From JADLHS01 sp964553795 (lineage in GTDB: Bacteria; Verrucomicrobiota; Verrucomicrobiia; Limisphaerales; JADLHS01), in contig CAZKMR010000012.1 in the NCBI GenBank assembly GCA_964553795.1, positions 9,089 through 73,088 on the forward strand: DNA of 64,000 nucleotides, in the 5' to 3' direction. Positions 53,004 through 61,595 of the stretch are shown here, piece by piece; position 1 is the first letter of the stretch; every line of letters starts with the position of its first letter. A program made the position numbers and the translations under genes. The notes under the pieces were generated by a model that worked only from the letters and a program-made list of their open reading frames with translations, had not been told where the DNA came from and made no database searches.

Positions 53004-53594
53004 ATGACGACGGATTCACTCATGTTCGCCGGGCTCCTGGATGGTCCGTGGCTGGTCATCATCATCTTCCTGGCGAGCGGTCTGATCAACTGGTTGGCCA
53101 AACGCCGGGCAGAACAGGCGGGTCAGTCGTCTGAAGACGAATCATCATCGCCCCCGCCGGCGGCCACGCCAGTGGATTGGGAGGAACGACTGCGGCGGTT
53201 GCTGGGTGAGGAAGCCATGCCGCCCAAGCCGAAAGCACCTCCTGCCGTGCCGCCGCCGATCGCACCAGCGCCGCGCGCTCCAACCGGCGCCGCCCCTCCG
53301 GTCATCCGCCCGGCAACCCGTCCCCCGGCGAGTTCAACTCGGCCGCTTCCGGTGGAAGTCGCGCCGGTCACGATTCGCGGGGCGGTGCCGAAAAGGGAAG
53401 CTGCCGCAGTAGCGGAACTCAGCCGCCGCTTCGAGTCCGTTGAATCCGCGCGGGAATTGGCCGCGCAAATGGCCGCCTACTCCCGGCAGCGGAGATCCGT
53501 TCCGCTCGCCGTTTCGCTCCACAATCCACAAGCCGCGCGCCAGGCATTCGTGGCCTCGTTGGTGTTCGGTCCGCCTAAAGGACTTGAAAGTTGA
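53004..53594 (+). CDS. Hypothetical proline-rich membrane protein
   Basis: 196 residues: one N-terminal helix (LDGPWLVIIIFLASGLINWL), a Pro/Ala-rich low-complexity middle (~50-125), and a C-terminal ~60-residue helical segment (EAAAVAELSRRFESVESARE). No family recognised. It starts 6 bases after floA, and an in-frame GTG of the next gene abuts its stop, so it is probably a microdomain-associated partner (inference). Confidence 0.75.
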   Translation: MTTDSLMFAGLLDGPWLVIIIFLASGLINWLAKRRAEQAGQSSEDESSSPPPAATPVDWEERLRRLLGEEAMPPKPKAPPAVPPPIAPAPRAPTGAAPPVIRPATRPPASSTRPLPVEVAPVTIRGAVPKREAAAVAELSRRFESVESARELAAQMAAYSRQRRSVPLAVSLHNPQAARQAFVASLVFGPPKGLES

Positions 53595-53621
53595 GTGAAC
53601 GGCCTCCGCCGGTTTACGCGT

Positions 53622-54074
53622 ATGACGACAATTATCGTTCTGCTGGTGATCGGAGCAGTCTTATTGTTTCTGGAAACCCTGTTGCCTGGATTGGTCGCGG
53701 GCATCATTGGCTTTATCTGTTTGGTGGCCGCCGTCATCCTGGCTTATGGGGAAAGCTTCTTCACCGGCAATGTGGTCTTGGCGGTTGTGTTCGCCGGTCT
53801 CGGCGTCGGTACATGGGCCTGGTTGAAGTTCTTTCCAGATAGCCGCATTGCCCGAAAGTTTGTCTCCCATCACGCAGTCGGGGAACTCGGTGTGGAGAAA
53901 CCTGAGCTGCTTCACGGGACCGGAACGACCCTCACAGCTTTACGGCCTTCCGGGGTCGCCACCATCAACGGCCAACGCGTGGACGTGGTGGCGGAGACCG
54001 GCTTCATCGAACCCGGCACGAATGTCAAAGTCGTGGCGGTGGAAGGCAGTCGCGTGGTGGTGCGGATTGCCTGA
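53622..54074 (+). CDS. Short NfeD-like protein (membrane helices plus OB-fold)
   Basis: 150 residues: MTTIIVLLVIGAVLLFLETL, two more helices (GIIGFICLVAAVILAYG, VVLAVVFAGLGVGTWAWL) and a C-terminal OB-fold (GVATINGQRVDVVAETGFIE). It lacks the protease domain. Short NfeD proteins are usual floA partners. ATG 53622 chosen; GTG 53595, right at the upstream stop, is in frame and adds 9 residues. Confidence 0.87.
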   Translation: MTTIIVLLVIGAVLLFLETLLPGLVAGIIGFICLVAAVILAYGESFFTGNVVLAVVFAGLGVGTWAWLKFFPDSRIARKFVSHHAVGELGVEKPELLHGTGTTLTALRPSGVATINGQRVDVVAETGFIEPGTNVKVVAVEGSRVVVRIA

Positions 54075-54082
54075 ACCGTTCG

Positions 54083-54997
54083 CTACTTCGCCGGTTTCCA
54101 CAAGGCGTCCGCCTTCAACCATTCCTGGAGCAAACGGCGAAAAGCGGTTGCCGGTGGAGATTCGGTCTGGTCTGACCAGACCATGACAAGTTCGACGGTG
54201 TGTGCCGGGGTCAAGGGTCGAAAGACCACGGGCAGCCCGGCCCCGAGGGAACTGACGCTGTCGGGAATCACACCAACCCCCGCATCCGCTTCAACGTAAC
54301 TCAACACCGTGCTGATGAGGCTGGGGGTGTGCGCGAGTTTGGGAGTGAAGCGAGCTGCCCGACACGCGGCCAGAATCGCGTCGTGCAATCCCACCCCTTC
54401 GCGTCGGGCAAGAATGATCAAGGGCTCGCTCGCCAGATGACGCCAGCGAACGGACGCGGTTTTGGTCAGCGGATGTTGGGCGGGGAGCACGGCGCACAAT
54501 CGTTCGCGGCGCAATAATGCGGTTTGCAGGCCGAGCATTGGACTGGCAAGCACGGGGCGGGTCAGGCCGATATCGAGCCGACCGCGCACGACCATTTCCC
54601 AGACGCGTTCCGGGGTGCGTTCCTCCAGAATAACCGACACGCGCGGATGCCGGCGCCGGAATTCCTGCAAGACCCGTCCAAGAAAATGGTGCGTGGGCGG
54701 GCCAATGAAGCCGAGCCGCAGTTCGCCCTCTTCGCCCGCGGCGGTGCGTTGCACTTTCCGGATGGCCTCGTCAAAACGTTGCAGCAGCAGCCCCGTTTCG
54801 TTCAACAGCACGCGGCCCGCCGCCGTTAACGCGACGGACCGGCGATCGCGATCGAGCAACGTGACGCCGAGTTGGTTTTCCAGTTCCTGCACCGCCCGGC
54901 TCAGGGCCGGTTGCGCGATGTGTAAGCGTTGCGCCGCCTTCGAGAAGCTCAGTTCCTCGGCCACCGCTTGAAAATACCGCAAATGCCGAAAATCCAT
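54083..54997 (-). CDS. LysR-family transcriptional regulator
   Basis: 304 residues. Winged helix at 1-60 (HLRYFQAVAEELSFSKAAQR, QPALSRAVQELENQLGV), followed by a two-lobed effector domain (ELRLGFIGPPTHHFLGRVL, GVGVIPDSVSSLGAG). Divergently placed 86 bases from the ABC importer, so it probably regulates that operon; effector unknown. Within the gap, CATAA and TTATG form a loose dyad, but no convincing operator. Confidence 0.93.
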   Translation of the reverse strand: MDFRHLRYFQAVAEELSFSKAAQRLHIAQPALSRAVQELENQLGVTLLDRDRRSVALTAAGRVLLNETGLLLQRFDEAIRKVQRTAAGEEGELRLGFIGPPTHHFLGRVLQEFRRRHPRVSVILEERTPERVWEMVVRGRLDIGLTRPVLASPMLGLQTALLRRERLCAVLPAQHPLTKTASVRWRHLASEPLIILARREGVGLHDAILAACRAARFTPKLAHTPSLISTVLSYVEADAGVGVIPDSVSSLGAGLPVVFRPLTPAHTVELVMVWSDQTESPPATAFRRLLQEWLKADALWKPAK

Positions 54998-55083
54998 GCC
55001 GCGGATGCTAATGCCGGCGCGGCATAACTCCTATAACGAAATACAATTTCCGTTTCTTATGAGCCCACCGCAGAATCCGCCGG

Positions 55084-56130
55084 TTGAAAATCGCAAAGTC
55101 CATTTTGATTTCCGCGTTCCTGTGGCTGGTCGTGATTACGATTCTGCACGGCGCTCTGAATTTGAAATGGTTCGCGCGCAAATCGGGCGCGGATACGACG
55201 GAGAAGTATCGCATCGGTTTTCTGCCGGTGACCTGTCATCTCACGTGTCCGGTGACGGATTTCATCAACCAGGAAACCACTGGCAACGGCATTTTTGAGC
55301 CCGTGCGATTCAATGGCTGGCCGGAATTGAAGGAAGCGTATCTATCCGGTTATACCCCGGCCACGTTCATTCTCGCGCCGATGGCGATTGCGCTCCGCGA
55401 GCAGGGGGTGCCAATCAAGATCGTTTATCTCGGCCATCGCGATGGCACTGCGGTGATGGTTCACAAGGATTCCCAGATTCATCGGATGCAGGATTTGCGC
55501 GGCAAACGCGTGGCGGTGCCGAATCGGTATTCGAATCAACGCCTGTTGTTCTTTCGCGCGTTGCGGCAGGCGGGCATGACGTTTGAGGACATTGAACTGA
55601 TTGAGATGCCGCCGCCGGACATGCCGGCGGCGCTCTATGCCAAGGCGGTGGACGCGGTTTGCAGCGGCGAACCGTTCATGGGCCAGACGGAGTTGGACGG
55701 CTATGGCCGGGTGCTGTGGCTGACCAAGGACGTCTGGCCCAACTTCATTTCCTGTGTGCTCGCGGTGCATGAGGACATGATCAAACACCATCGCGCCGAA
55801 GTGCAGCAACTCGTGGATGGCATTGCCAGCAGCGGCAAATGGTTGGATGTGAACATGACCAATCGCATGGAGGCCGCCCAATTCGTCGCGCAGAACTATT
55901 ATAATCAGGACCCGCGGTTGCTGGCGTTTGTTTTGAGCAAACCGCCGGATCGCGTGAAATACACCAATCTGTCGCTCCGCAAAAAGGACTTCGAGGAGAT
56001 TGAGCAACTCGGTCGCGAATCCGGCATTCTGCAAGGCACGGCGCGGTTTGAAGATTATACAGACGTCAGTTTCGTGCCGGATGATTCGGTAGTGCAACCG
56101 CATGCCTGGGAGGGACTGAAATCGAAATGA
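55084..56130 (+). CDS. Membrane-anchored ABC importer substrate-binding protein (NMT1/SsuA-like)
   Basis: 348 residues. One N-terminal helix (LISAFLWLVVITILHGALNL) appears uncleaved and tethers a periplasmic two-lobe domain: YRIGFLPVTCHLTCPVTDF, FNGWPELKEAYLSGYTPATF, VYLGHRDGTAVMVHKDSQI, LRGKRVAVPNRYSNQRLLFF. Similar to nitrate/sulfonate/taurine or thiamine-precursor binders; the ligand is unknown. The paired Cys in CHLTC near the N-terminal loop is unusual. Start is TTG 55084; an upstream in-frame TGA (55060) excludes earlier starts, and the nearby ATG at 55059 is out of frame. Confidence 0.87.
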   Translation: MKIAKSILISAFLWLVVITILHGALNLKWFARKSGADTTEKYRIGFLPVTCHLTCPVTDFINQETTGNGIFEPVRFNGWPELKEAYLSGYTPATFILAPMAIALREQGVPIKIVYLGHRDGTAVMVHKDSQIHRMQDLRGKRVAVPNRYSNQRLLFFRALRQAGMTFEDIELIEMPPPDMPAALYAKAVDAVCSGEPFMGQTELDGYGRVLWLTKDVWPNFISCVLAVHEDMIKHHRAEVQQLVDGIASSGKWLDVNMTNRMEAAQFVAQNYYNQDPRLLAFVLSKPPDRVKYTNLSLRKKDFEEIEQLGRESGILQGTARFEDYTDVSFVPDDSVVQPHAWEGLKSK

Positions 56131-56942
56131 ACTCAGCCCGGAGTAACCTCAAACTCTCGCCCCTCACGCCGGGGCGGAAGAAGACCGAACTGCGCAAATT
56201 TCTGCTGCCCGTTGGAACCATCCTGTTTTTCCTGCTCGGATGGGAGGTCGCGGTGCGCGTTTCCGGGAGCGACTTGTTTCCCAAGCCCGGCGAAGTAGCT
56301 CGAGGCATTGGCGAACTTGCCGAGAAAGGACTGCTGTTGAAGTACGTCGTCGCATCGTTGTTTCGCGTGAGTTGGGGTTTCGGCGCGGCGGTGCTGGTGG
56401 GCGTGCCGCTGGGTTTGGTGCTGGGTTGGTTTCAATCCGCCTTTTTTGCAATGAACCCCTTGATCCAAATCCTGCGTCCCATCTCGCCAATCGCGTGGAT
56501 TCCGGTGGCCATCTTGTGGTTCGGTGTGTCCGATGCCGCGCCCGTCTTTCTGATTTTTCTCGCAAGCGTTTTTCCGATCACTGTTTCAGCGATGGCGGCC
56601 GTGCAGAACATGCAATCGGTCTATATCCGTGCGGCGCAGAATTTCGGGTTGACCGGTTTCTCGCTCTTTCGCCGGGCAATTTTTCCTGCCGCCTTACCTC
56701 AAATTATCACCGGCATCCGGATTGCGTTGGGGGTGGCGTGGCTCGTCGTGGTGGCGGCGGAGATGATCGCAGTCAACTCCGGGCTCGGGTATCTCATCAT
56801 TGACGCGCGCAATGCCGGCAAACGCTACGATCTCGTCGTGGCGGGCATGGTGTTGATCGGCGGCATCGGGTTGATTCTCGATTTGCTGGTGCGGCGATTG
56901 GAAAAATTCGACGAAGTGCGCTGGGGTTATGGCCAACGTTGA
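56127..56942 (+). CDS. ABC importer permease (SsuC/TauC-like)
   Basis: 271 residues, about six helices, with the inner-membrane permease loop AAQNFGLTGFSLFRRAIFPAALPQI (EAA-type) and IRIALGVAWLVVVAAEMIA typical of the sulfonate/nitrate importers. Start overlaps the binding-protein stop (ATGA); end overlaps the ATPase by 14 bases. Confidence 0.93.
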   Translation: MNSARSNLKLSPLTPGRKKTELRKFLLPVGTILFFLLGWEVAVRVSGSDLFPKPGEVARGIGELAEKGLLLKYVVASLFRVSWGFGAAVLVGVPLGLVLGWFQSAFFAMNPLIQILRPISPIAWIPVAILWFGVSDAAPVFLIFLASVFPITVSAMAAVQNMQSVYIRAAQNFGLTGFSLFRRAIFPAALPQIITGIRIALGVAWLVVVAAEMIAVNSGLGYLIIDARNAGKRYDLVVAGMVLIGGIGLILDLLVRRLEKFDEVRWGYGQR

Positions 56943-57717
56943 ACCATTGATTCGCGTCCGCGACACCTGGATGTCGTTTCCCGGCAAAGCGCCCGGGCAA
57001 TTCGTCCATGTGCTCGAACAGGTCAATTTCGACATTCGTCCCGGCGAGTTCGTCTGTATCGTCGGTCCCTCCGGCTGCGGTAAATCCACCATGCTCAATA
57101 TCCTCGGCGGTTTTCTCAAAGAAACCCGCGGCGAGGTAAAAGTGGAAGGAAGGCCTGTGACCGGTCCGGATCCCGGGCGTATTTTTGTGTTTCAAGAGAA
57201 CGGGGTTTTCCCGTGGCTCACGGTCGAGCAGAACGTCGGCTTTGGTTTGTTGTCGCGTCCAGATTCGGAGCGGGAACAGCGTGTGAAGCATTACCTCCAG
57301 ATGGTGGGCCTGACCGGGTTTGAGAAATCGTATCCACGCGAACTGTCCGGCGGCATGCGGCAACGCGTGGAAATTGCCCGGGCGCTGGCGGCGGAAGCGC
57401 GGGTGCTTTACATGGACGAACCGTTTGGCGCGCTCGATTTCCTCACGCGGTTGAAGATGCGTAACGATCTCATCCGCATCTGGCAGGCCGAGCACAAGAC
57501 CGTGATCTTCGTCACGCACGACATCGAGGAAGCGGTGCAACTGGCCGATCGCGTGCTGGTCATGAGCCGGCGCCCCGCGACGGTGCAAGCCGAGGTGCGG
57601 GTGGACTTGCCGCGCCCGCGCGACCTCGATGCGCCTGGTTATCTCGAAACGCGCGACCGGATTTTCTCCATTATGGGCATGGACGCGCACGGTGGCGGGG
57701 CAGGGGAAGCGCGCTGA
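56929..57717 (+). CDS. ABC importer ATPase (SsuB/TauB-like)
   Basis: 262 residues. Walker A GPSGCGKST, Q-loop VFQENGVFPWLTVEQNVGFG, signature ELSGGMRQRVEIARAL, Walker B VLYMDEPFGALD, switch FVTHDIEEAVQLADRVLVM. Completes the importer with the preceding two genes. Substrate unknown; the arsenic operon starts 93 bases later. Confidence 0.94.
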   Translation: MANVEPLIRVRDTWMSFPGKAPGQFVHVLEQVNFDIRPGEFVCIVGPSGCGKSTMLNILGGFLKETRGEVKVEGRPVTGPDPGRIFVFQENGVFPWLTVEQNVGFGLLSRPDSEREQRVKHYLQMVGLTGFEKSYPRELSGGMRQRVEIARALAAEARVLYMDEPFGALDFLTRLKMRNDLIRIWQAEHKTVIFVTHDIEEAVQLADRVLVMSRRPATVQAEVRVDLPRPRDLDAPGYLETRDRIFSIMGMDAHGGGAGEAR

Positions 57718-57740
57718 ACAGGTTTCGATAAAAAACAGTT

Positions 57741-57792
57741 TTGACATCTGTGACGTCTGGTCCGATTATTATTTCGTTGTTTGGCGAAATAA
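57741..57792 (+). promoter_or_regulatory. Promoter overlapped by an ArsR-type operator
   Basis: TTGACA at 57741-57746 and GATTAT at 57764-57769 (17-base spacer) form a sigma70-type promoter. A perfect 8-bp dyad TTATTTCG (57769-57776) / CGAAATAA (57785-57792) with an 8-base spacer lies over the -10 and start. Such ATTTCG...CGAAAT dyads are typical ArsR-family operators. ArsR bound here would block RNA polymerase, giving arsenite-induced expression of the genes below. Confidence 0.75.
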
Positions 57793-57810
57793 CAAAAGAA
57801 AGGTCATGCC

Positions 57811-58179
57811 ATGAATGCGTCCACGAACACTGCTCCGGTAAATCGACTCATCTTCGCCTGCTCGGGTGCGGCGGATGTCGGCCATATCGCGGACCTAGCC
57901 GCCCGCAAGCTCACCCAGCAGGGCTGCGGCCGGATGTATTGCCTCGCTGGGATTGGCGGGCGCGTGCCGGCCATCCTTGAAACCACTCGTACGGCCACCG
58001 CGATTCTGGCGATTGACGGTTGTCCGCAGGATTGCGCGAAGAAGAGTCTGGAGCAGGCGGGGTTAAAAGATTTTCATCATTTGCAACTGGCAGACCTGAA
58101 TTTTACCAAGGGCCAGACCCCACCGACGGCCGAACGGGTCGAGATCGTGGCGCAACGTGCGGCGGAGTTGCTGGCTTGA
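57811..58179 (+). CDS. DGC-domain putative zinc-binding protein, first gene of the arsenic operon
   Basis: 122 residues. FACSGAADVGHIADLAARKL, CLAGIGGRV and the namesake IDGCPQDCAKK match the DGC domain (putative metal-binding). At least five Cys (17, ~39, ~44, ~71, ~75) could bind a metal or arsenite. First gene after the ArsR-type operator, and arsR starts 4 bases after its stop; a role in arsenic handling is inferred from position only. Confidence 0.85.
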   Translation: MNASTNTAPVNRLIFACSGAADVGHIADLAARKLTQQGCGRMYCLAGIGGRVPAILETTRTATAILAIDGCPQDCAKKSLEQAGLKDFHHLQLADLNFTKGQTPPTAERVEIVAQRAAELLA

Positions 58180-58183
58180 AGCG

Positions 58184-58546
58184 ATGCGCGAGTTCATGGC
58201 CATCACGAAGGCGTTGTCCGATCCGAACCGGGTACGGATGATCCTGGCATTGCGACGCGGCGAATTGTGCGTGTGCCAGATCACTGAATTACTCGACTTG
58301 GCGACGTCCACAATTTCCAAGCATCTCTCCATTCTGAATCAGGCGGGCTTGATTCTCTCTCGCAAGACGGAGCGCTGGGTTTATTACCGGTTGCCGGATC
58401 AGTCGGCGCCGGTCCCGGTGCGGGAAGCATTGGATTGGGTGGCAAAGTCATTGGGTAAATCCGGGGAGGCAGTGGCGGATGCAACGAAACTGAAGCAGAT
58501 CTTGAAGATTGATCCGGCGGAGTTGTGCCGGCGGCGGTGTGGTTGA
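58184..58546 (+). CDS. arsR: ArsR-family arsenite-responsive repressor
   Basis: 120 residues. Winged helix with ELCVCQITELLDLATSTISK; Cys29 and Cys31 match the arsenite-binding pair of classical ArsR. A further Cys pair lies at the C-terminus (CRRRCG). ATG 58184 chosen; ATG 58196 is in frame. Expected to bind the dyad at 57769-57792 and release on arsenite. Confidence 0.93.
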   Translation: MREFMAITKALSDPNRVRMILALRRGELCVCQITELLDLATSTISKHLSILNQAGLILSRKTERWVYYRLPDQSAPVPVREALDWVAKSLGKSGEAVADATKLKQILKIDPAELCRRRCG

Positions 58547-58558
58547 GGAAATGAATTT

Positions 58559-59452
58559 ATGAGCACATTGAACCTACTCGAAAAGGAACAGGCGGTACAT
58601 GACCTCGTGCGGAGCGGTTATGCGAAGATCGCGCAGGAAACTTCAGCGGGCTGTTGCGGCCCGGGGGTGTCGTGTTGCGGGTCGGCGCCGCAGGATGCCG
58701 ACAAGTTGGCGCGGGAACTGGGTTACACAAAGGAGGAATTGCAGGCCTTGCCCGAGGGCGCGAACATGGGGCTTTCGTGTGGCAATCCGGCGGCGCTCGC
58801 AGCGCTGCAGCCGGGCGAGGTAGTGCTGGATCTGGGCAGCGGCGGCGGATTCGATGTATTTATCGCCGGACGCAAAGTGGGCGCGACGGGCCGCGCCATC
58901 GGCGTGGACATGACGCCTGAAATGCTGGCGAAAGCGCGCAAGAACGTGGCGTTTTATCGCGCGCAAGCCAAGCTGGACAACGTCGAGTTTCGCCTCGGTG
59001 AAATCGAACATCTGCCGGTGGCGGACAATTCGGTGGATGCCATCATTTCGAACTGCGTTATCAATCTGTCGCCGGACAAACCGCAGGTCTGGCGGGAAAT
59101 TTCCCGCGTGCTCAGACCGGGCGGGCGCGTGGCTGTTTCCGACATGGCGTTATTGAAACCGCTGCCTGCGGAAGTACTGAAGATGGTTGAGGCGCTGGTG
59201 GGTTGTGTTGCCGGGGCAGCATTGGCGACGGATACCGAACGGTGGGCGCGTGAGGCAGGATTGACGGACATCGTGCTTAAGCCCAAAGCGGAATACGTCG
59301 AGGCGATGACGAGTTTTGAAGATCCGCTCTATCAACAGATCGTGGCGCATCTGCCGGCGGGCGCGAAGCCGGGGGACTACATCGTGAGTCTGGAAGTGCA
59401 GGCACGAAAGCCGGGCGCGGACTGTTGTAAGCCGGAATGCTGCCAGTCATGA
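58559..59452 (+). CDS. arsM: Arsenite S-adenosylmethionine methyltransferase
   Basis: 297 residues, full length for ArsM. SAM-binding VLDLGSGGGFDVFIAGRKVG; conserved arsenic-binding Cys74, Cys166 (SNCVINLSPDK) and Cys216 (VGCVAGA), plus an N-terminal Cys cluster (CCGPGVSCCG) and a C-terminal CCKPECC. It methylates arsenite in the cytosol. The stop overlaps the acr3 start (ATGA). Confidence 0.96.
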   Translation: MSTLNLLEKEQAVHDLVRSGYAKIAQETSAGCCGPGVSCCGSAPQDADKLARELGYTKEELQALPEGANMGLSCGNPAALAALQPGEVVLDLGSGGGFDVFIAGRKVGATGRAIGVDMTPEMLAKARKNVAFYRAQAKLDNVEFRLGEIEHLPVADNSVDAIISNCVINLSPDKPQVWREISRVLRPGGRVAVSDMALLKPLPAEVLKMVEALVGCVAGAALATDTERWAREAGLTDIVLKPKAEYVEAMTSFEDPLYQQIVAHLPAGAKPGDYIVSLEVQARKPGADCCKPECCQS

Positions 59453-60528
59453 GCAACGTTGCCGCCGCTCCTCAAGCCGTTGCCAGGAACATGTCCTTCC
59501 TGGACCGGTATCTCACGGTCTGGATTTTTGCGGCGATGGGGCTTGGCGTGTTACTGGGCAATTTCGTGATCAGCGATCCCGCGGCGTTCTTCGCGCCCAT
59601 GACCGTCGGCACGACGAACCTGCCCATTGCCATCGGCTTGATCCTGATGATGTATCCACCGCTGGCGAAGGTGAAATACGCGCAACTGCCAAAAGTTTTC
59701 GCCGACAAACGGATTCTTACGCTGTCGTTGGTGCAGAACTGGATCATCGGGCCAGCGTTGATGTTCGTGCTGGCGATTGTGTTTCTGCGCGACAAGCCGG
59801 AATACATGGTCGGGCTGTTGCTGGTGGGGATCGCGCGCTGTATTGCAATGGTGCTCGTGTGGAATGATCTGGCGAAGGGCAGCCGCGAATACGCTGCCGG
59901 ACTCGTGGCCTTGAACAGCATCGCGCAGATTCTGACTTACAGTTTTTACGCGTGGCTGTTCATCACCGTGCTGCCGCCCTACTTCGGTTTGCGGGGCGTC
60001 CTTGTGCCGGTGCGGATGAGCGACATCTTTTGGAGCGTGATGATCTATCTCGGCATTCCGTTCGCGGCAGGCGTGCTGAGCCGGGTGATTCTTGTGCCCA
60101 TGAAAGGCGAGGACTGGTATGAACGTGTGTTCATCCCGCGCATCTCGCCCATCACGCTGACCGCGCTGCTGTTCACGATCGTGGTGATGTTCACCTTCAA
60201 GGGCAACGCCATCGTGCAACTGCCGCTGGATGTGCTGCGCATCGCCATCCCGCTCGGGCTTTATTTTGGCATCATGTTCTTCGTGAGCTTCGTGATGGCA
60301 AAACGGCTCGGAGCGGATTATCCCCGCTCGGCGACGCTGGCGTTCACCTCGGCTGGGAACAACTTTGAACTCGCCATCGCGGTGGCCATTGCGGTCTTTG
60401 GGTTGGGCTCGGGCGTGGCGTTCGCGGCAGTGGTCGGGCCGTTGATTGAAGTGCCGGCGCTGATCGGGCTGGTGCATGTCGCTTTTTGGTTCCGTCGCCG
60501 CTACGGACAGCAACCTTCTGATTTATGA
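59449..60528 (+). CDS. acr3: Arsenite efflux permease, Acr3 type
   Basis: 359 residues, ten helices. Acr3 signatures: LDRYLTVWIFAAMGLGVLLG, GIARCIAMVLVWNDLAKGS (with the essential Cys) and ATLAFTSAGNNFELAIAVAI. Exports arsenite using the proton motive force. ATG 59449 overlaps the arsM stop; its own stop overlaps arsC (ATGA). Confidence 0.96.
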   Translation: MSNVAAAPQAVARNMSFLDRYLTVWIFAAMGLGVLLGNFVISDPAAFFAPMTVGTTNLPIAIGLILMMYPPLAKVKYAQLPKVFADKRILTLSLVQNWIIGPALMFVLAIVFLRDKPEYMVGLLLVGIARCIAMVLVWNDLAKGSREYAAGLVALNSIAQILTYSFYAWLFITVLPPYFGLRGVLVPVRMSDIFWSVMIYLGIPFAAGVLSRVILVPMKGEDWYERVFIPRISPITLTALLFTIVVMFTFKGNAIVQLPLDVLRIAIPLGLYFGIMFFVSFVMAKRLGADYPRSATLAFTSAGNNFELAIAVAIAVFGLGSGVAFAAVVGPLIEVPALIGLVHVAFWFRRRYGQQPSDL

Positions 60529-60959
60529 AACCCACTGTTCTCATCCTTTGCACCGGCAACTCCTGCCGCAGTCATCTCGCCGAAGGCATCCTGCGCGCCG
60601 CCGCTGGCGACCTGATCAATGTCGCGAGTGCCGGCAGCAAGCCGGCAGGTTACGTGCACCCGCTGGCGATTCAGGCGCTGACGGAGATTGGCATCGATAG
60701 TTCAGGGCATCGCTCGAAGCATCTGAACGAGTTTTTGAATCAGCCGGTGCATACGGTCATCACCGTCTGCGGGAAGGCAGATCAAGTGTGTCCGATGTTT
60801 CCGGGGCAGGTGAATCGGCATCACTGGGGCTTCGACGACCCGGCGCATGCGACGGGAACGGAAGCGGAGCAGATGGAAGTTTTTCGGCGCGTGCGCGATG
60901 AAATCCGTCGAGTGTTCGAAGCCTACGCAGCCGGTTTGCGTGATGCCGGGGCGAAATGA
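60525..60959 (+). CDS. arsC: Arsenate reductase, thioredoxin-coupled (low-MW phosphatase fold)
   Basis: 144 residues. P-loop CTGNSCRS (Cys9, Cys14, Arg15) and the redox pair Cys82 and Cys89 in VCGKADQVCPMF. Reduces arsenate to arsenite, the substrate for ArsM and Acr3. Final gene of the tightly overlapped ars operon. Confidence 0.95.
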   Translation: MKPTVLILCTGNSCRSHLAEGILRAAAGDLINVASAGSKPAGYVHPLAIQALTEIGIDSSGHRSKHLNEFLNQPVHTVITVCGKADQVCPMFPGQVNRHHWGFDDPAHATGTEAEQMEVFRRVRDEIRRVFEAYAAGLRDAGAK

Positions 60960-61019
60960 CTCCGGGCGGGGCGATAATTTTTGTGGGCAGGGCAGTTGCC
61001 GCTGTGATATTTTCGCGAC

Positions 61020-61139
61020 GTGACCACCCCGGCGAACCCCATCGCACCGCCCCAAGCGGCCGAAGGCGAGGCATTGGTTGCCGCGGTCAAGGACGGGGCG
61101 GCACTTCTAAACCGGTTAAATAAAGGAGAACGGTTATGA
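61020..61139 (+). CDS. Possible 39-residue small ORF coupled to the CBS gene
   Basis: A GTG start at 61020 opens a frame whose TGA (61137-61139) overlaps the ATG of the CBS gene (ATGA). The product starts TTPANPIAPPQAAEGEALVA and ends LLNRLNKGERL. No ribosome-binding site or family is seen. It may be a translational-coupling leader, a remnant, or chance. Confidence 0.25.
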   Translation: MTTPANPIAPPQAAEGEALVAAVKDGAALLNRLNKGERL

Positions 61140-61591
61140 CTCATGCGATGCCCATCAGCGAAATTCTCAATCAAAAGGGAGGCGCCGTTTGGTCGGTGAC
61201 GCCGGAAGCGACCGTGTTGGATGCCATCAAGTTGATGGCGGACAAAAACGTCGGCGCGCTGTTGGTGATCAAAGACAATCGTTTGCTGGGCGTGTTATCC
61301 GAACGGGACTACACGCGGAACGTGGTGTTGAAGGGGCGCTCGTCCAAAGACACGCCGGTGCGGGAAATTATTTCCGGCAAAGTCGTTTCCGTCAGCGCCG
61401 ATCACACCGTGGATGAATGCATGCGGTTGATGTCCGAGCATCGCATTCGACATTTACCGGTGGTTGAGGGGGGCAAGATTCTCGGAGTCATCTCGATTGG
61501 CGATCTGGTCAACTCCATCATTTCGACGCAGAATGCCGCCATCCAGCAATTGGAGACTTACATCACCGGATATCCCAGTCTGCCGAGTTGA
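61136..61591 (+). CDS. CBS-domain pair protein
   Basis: 151 residues: two CBS motifs (SVTPEATVLDAIKLMADKNV, VSVSADHTVDECMRLMSEHR) with linker LSERDYTRNVVLKGRSSKDT, like stand-alone adenosyl-ligand sensors. Partner unknown. ATG 61136 has AAAGGAG 11 bases upstream. Confidence 0.9.
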   Translation: MTHAMPISEILNQKGGAVWSVTPEATVLDAIKLMADKNVGALLVIKDNRLLGVLSERDYTRNVVLKGRSSKDTPVREIISGKVVSVSADHTVDECMRLMSEHRIRHLPVVEGGKILGVISIGDLVNSIISTQNAAIQQLETYITGYPSLPS

Positions 61592-61595
61592 GCGT

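Noticed and set aside
54996..55298. Plus-strand frame starting at 54996, or at ATG 55059, before the ABC binding protein
   Set aside because: It is in another frame than the recognisable protein and has no family features.
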